From Nitrososphaeraceae archaeon (lineage in GTDB: Archaea; Thermoproteota; Nitrososphaeria; Nitrososphaerales; Nitrososphaeraceae), in the NCBI GenBank assembly GCA_029240395.1, contig JAREAJ010000057.1:1-5258 (forward strand): a DNA stretch of 5,258 bases. The letters are read 5' to 3'. Positions within the stretch are counted from its first letter, which is position 1. Each line of letters starts with the position of its first letter. Positions 5,019-5,258 of the stretch are shown here, in pieces. The position numbers and the translations under genes were made by a program. The notes beneath the pieces were generated by a model. That model ran no database searches, was not told the origin of the DNA, and saw only the letters and a list, made by a program, of their open reading frames with translations.

Positions 5019-5100
5019 TTGTTATCATTTGATACCAGTTTTTGTTATCATTGCTACCGCTTCGTCATCTCTGTTATCATCTGTTTCCAATTGTTACCAT
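5019..5100 (+). repeat. Four spaced copies of GTTATCAT
   Basis: GTTATCAT occurs at 5021-5028, 5044-5051 and 5073-5080, and a one-mismatch copy GTTACCAT at 5093-5100. The first two copies share a longer match (TTGTTATCATT, then TACC after three and two more bases). Start-to-start distances are 23, 29 and 20 bases, so this is not a simple tandem repeat. All are in one orientation. They lie 89-168 bases before the next start codon and might be binding sites, or remains of a low-complexity coding tail, although the minus-strand frames here all contain stops. Confidence 0.4.
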
Positions 5101-5138
5101 GATTATGCATTATATCATGTTATTGCTTACAAGTTGAC

Positions 5139-5178
5139 TTTTAAGCAGCCTATATGTTTCTTGTTAACCATCTATATA
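5139..5178 (+). promoter_or_regulatory. AT-rich promoter-like boxes before the last gene
   Basis: TTTTAAG (5139-5145), CCTATATG (5149-5156) and CTATATAG (5172-5179) are possible TATA elements for the start at 5189. The first two would give leaders of about 10-22 nt; the third is too close to the ATG unless the true start is further downstream. The choice cannot be made from sequence alone. Confidence 0.25.
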
Positions 5179-5188
5179 GTATAAACTT

Positions 5189-5258
5189 ATGAAAAGTAAG
5201 AAATCTGACAATAGTAATAACAGTACAAAAAGAAATAGAACCTCTAAGGCACATAGAG
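5189..5258 (+). CDS. N-terminus of an unrecognised basic, Asn/Ser-rich protein (partial)
   Basis: ATG 5189 opens a frame that stays open to the end of the window (23 residues). The start MKSKKSDNSNNSTKRNRTSK is basic and of low complexity, the sort of disordered N-terminal tail that many Nitrososphaeria proteins carry before their folded domain. No domain is visible and no function can be proposed. There is no ribosome-binding site. Confidence 0.4.
   Translation, partial: MKSKKSDNSNNSTKRNRTSKAHR

Larger units (their letters stand above)
4886..5188. other. Gene-free stretch with spaced repeats
   Basis: No reading frame on either strand in this region has a convincing start or composition. 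The only structure I see is the set of GTTATCAT copies at 5021-5100 and AT-rich promoter-like boxes close to 5189. Confidence 0.4.

Noticed and set aside
1..5258. CRISPR array, tRNA, rRNA or intact insertion sequence
   Set aside because: I saw no regularly spaced long repeats, no cloverleaf-like segments with T-loop consensus and no transposase motifs on either strand.

Overview
The window reads as accessory DNA from a soil ammonia-oxidising archaeon (Nitrososphaeria, of the Nitrososphaera/Nitrosocosmicus type). Three things point there: the AT-rich background (20 of 60 bases are G+C in 3421-3480), TATA-like boxes sitting about 25-32 nt before start codons with little or no leader, and two decayed genes whose surviving peptides resemble helix-turn-helix protein families I know from Nitrososphaeria. 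The organism is an inference; no rRNA or core gene is present.

Layout. The left part (1-960) has the probable 3' end of a + strand gene (to 176), then a short minus-strand zinc-ribbon gene (201-353) with a good TATA box. Beyond it lie cysteine-containing minus-strand reading fragments (358-626 and 698-802) that look decayed or very small. At 964 an AT-leaning gene begins that encodes the N-terminal part of an ImmA/IrrE-type metallopeptidase. It is cut off soon after the zinc motif, and the second metal-binding histidine is replaced by glutamine. Thirty-four bases later comes the main gene (1445-3118), a three-part protein with a cyclic-nucleotide-binding domain, a glutaredoxin-like domain and a thioredoxin-reductase-like flavoprotein domain. 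Its G+C content is bacterial (41 of 60 bases in 2161-2220) and changes abruptly at both ends. It is most simply read as a bacterial gene inserted into archaeal DNA, possibly now expressed from the promoter of the broken peptidase gene.

On the right side of the insert, a minus-strand reading frame (3093-3371) runs into the 3' end of the flavoprotein gene and looks cut by the same event. The stretch 3420-4100 holds no intact gene but contains a decayed helix-turn-helix gene (3663-3940). An intact antibiotic-biosynthesis-monooxygenase-fold gene follows (4117-4530) with its own TATA box and a T-rich end. After it come a second decayed helix-turn-helix gene (4618-4885), about 300 bases of gene-free DNA with four spaced copies of GTTATCAT/GTTACCAT, and the start of a + strand gene with a basic, Asn/Ser-rich N-terminus that leaves the window.

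There is no clear multi-gene system here. The picture is a gene graveyard and landing site: two likely working genes with plausible oxidative or redox roles (the flavoprotein and the monooxygenase-fold protein), one small zinc-ribbon protein, and several broken genes around them.
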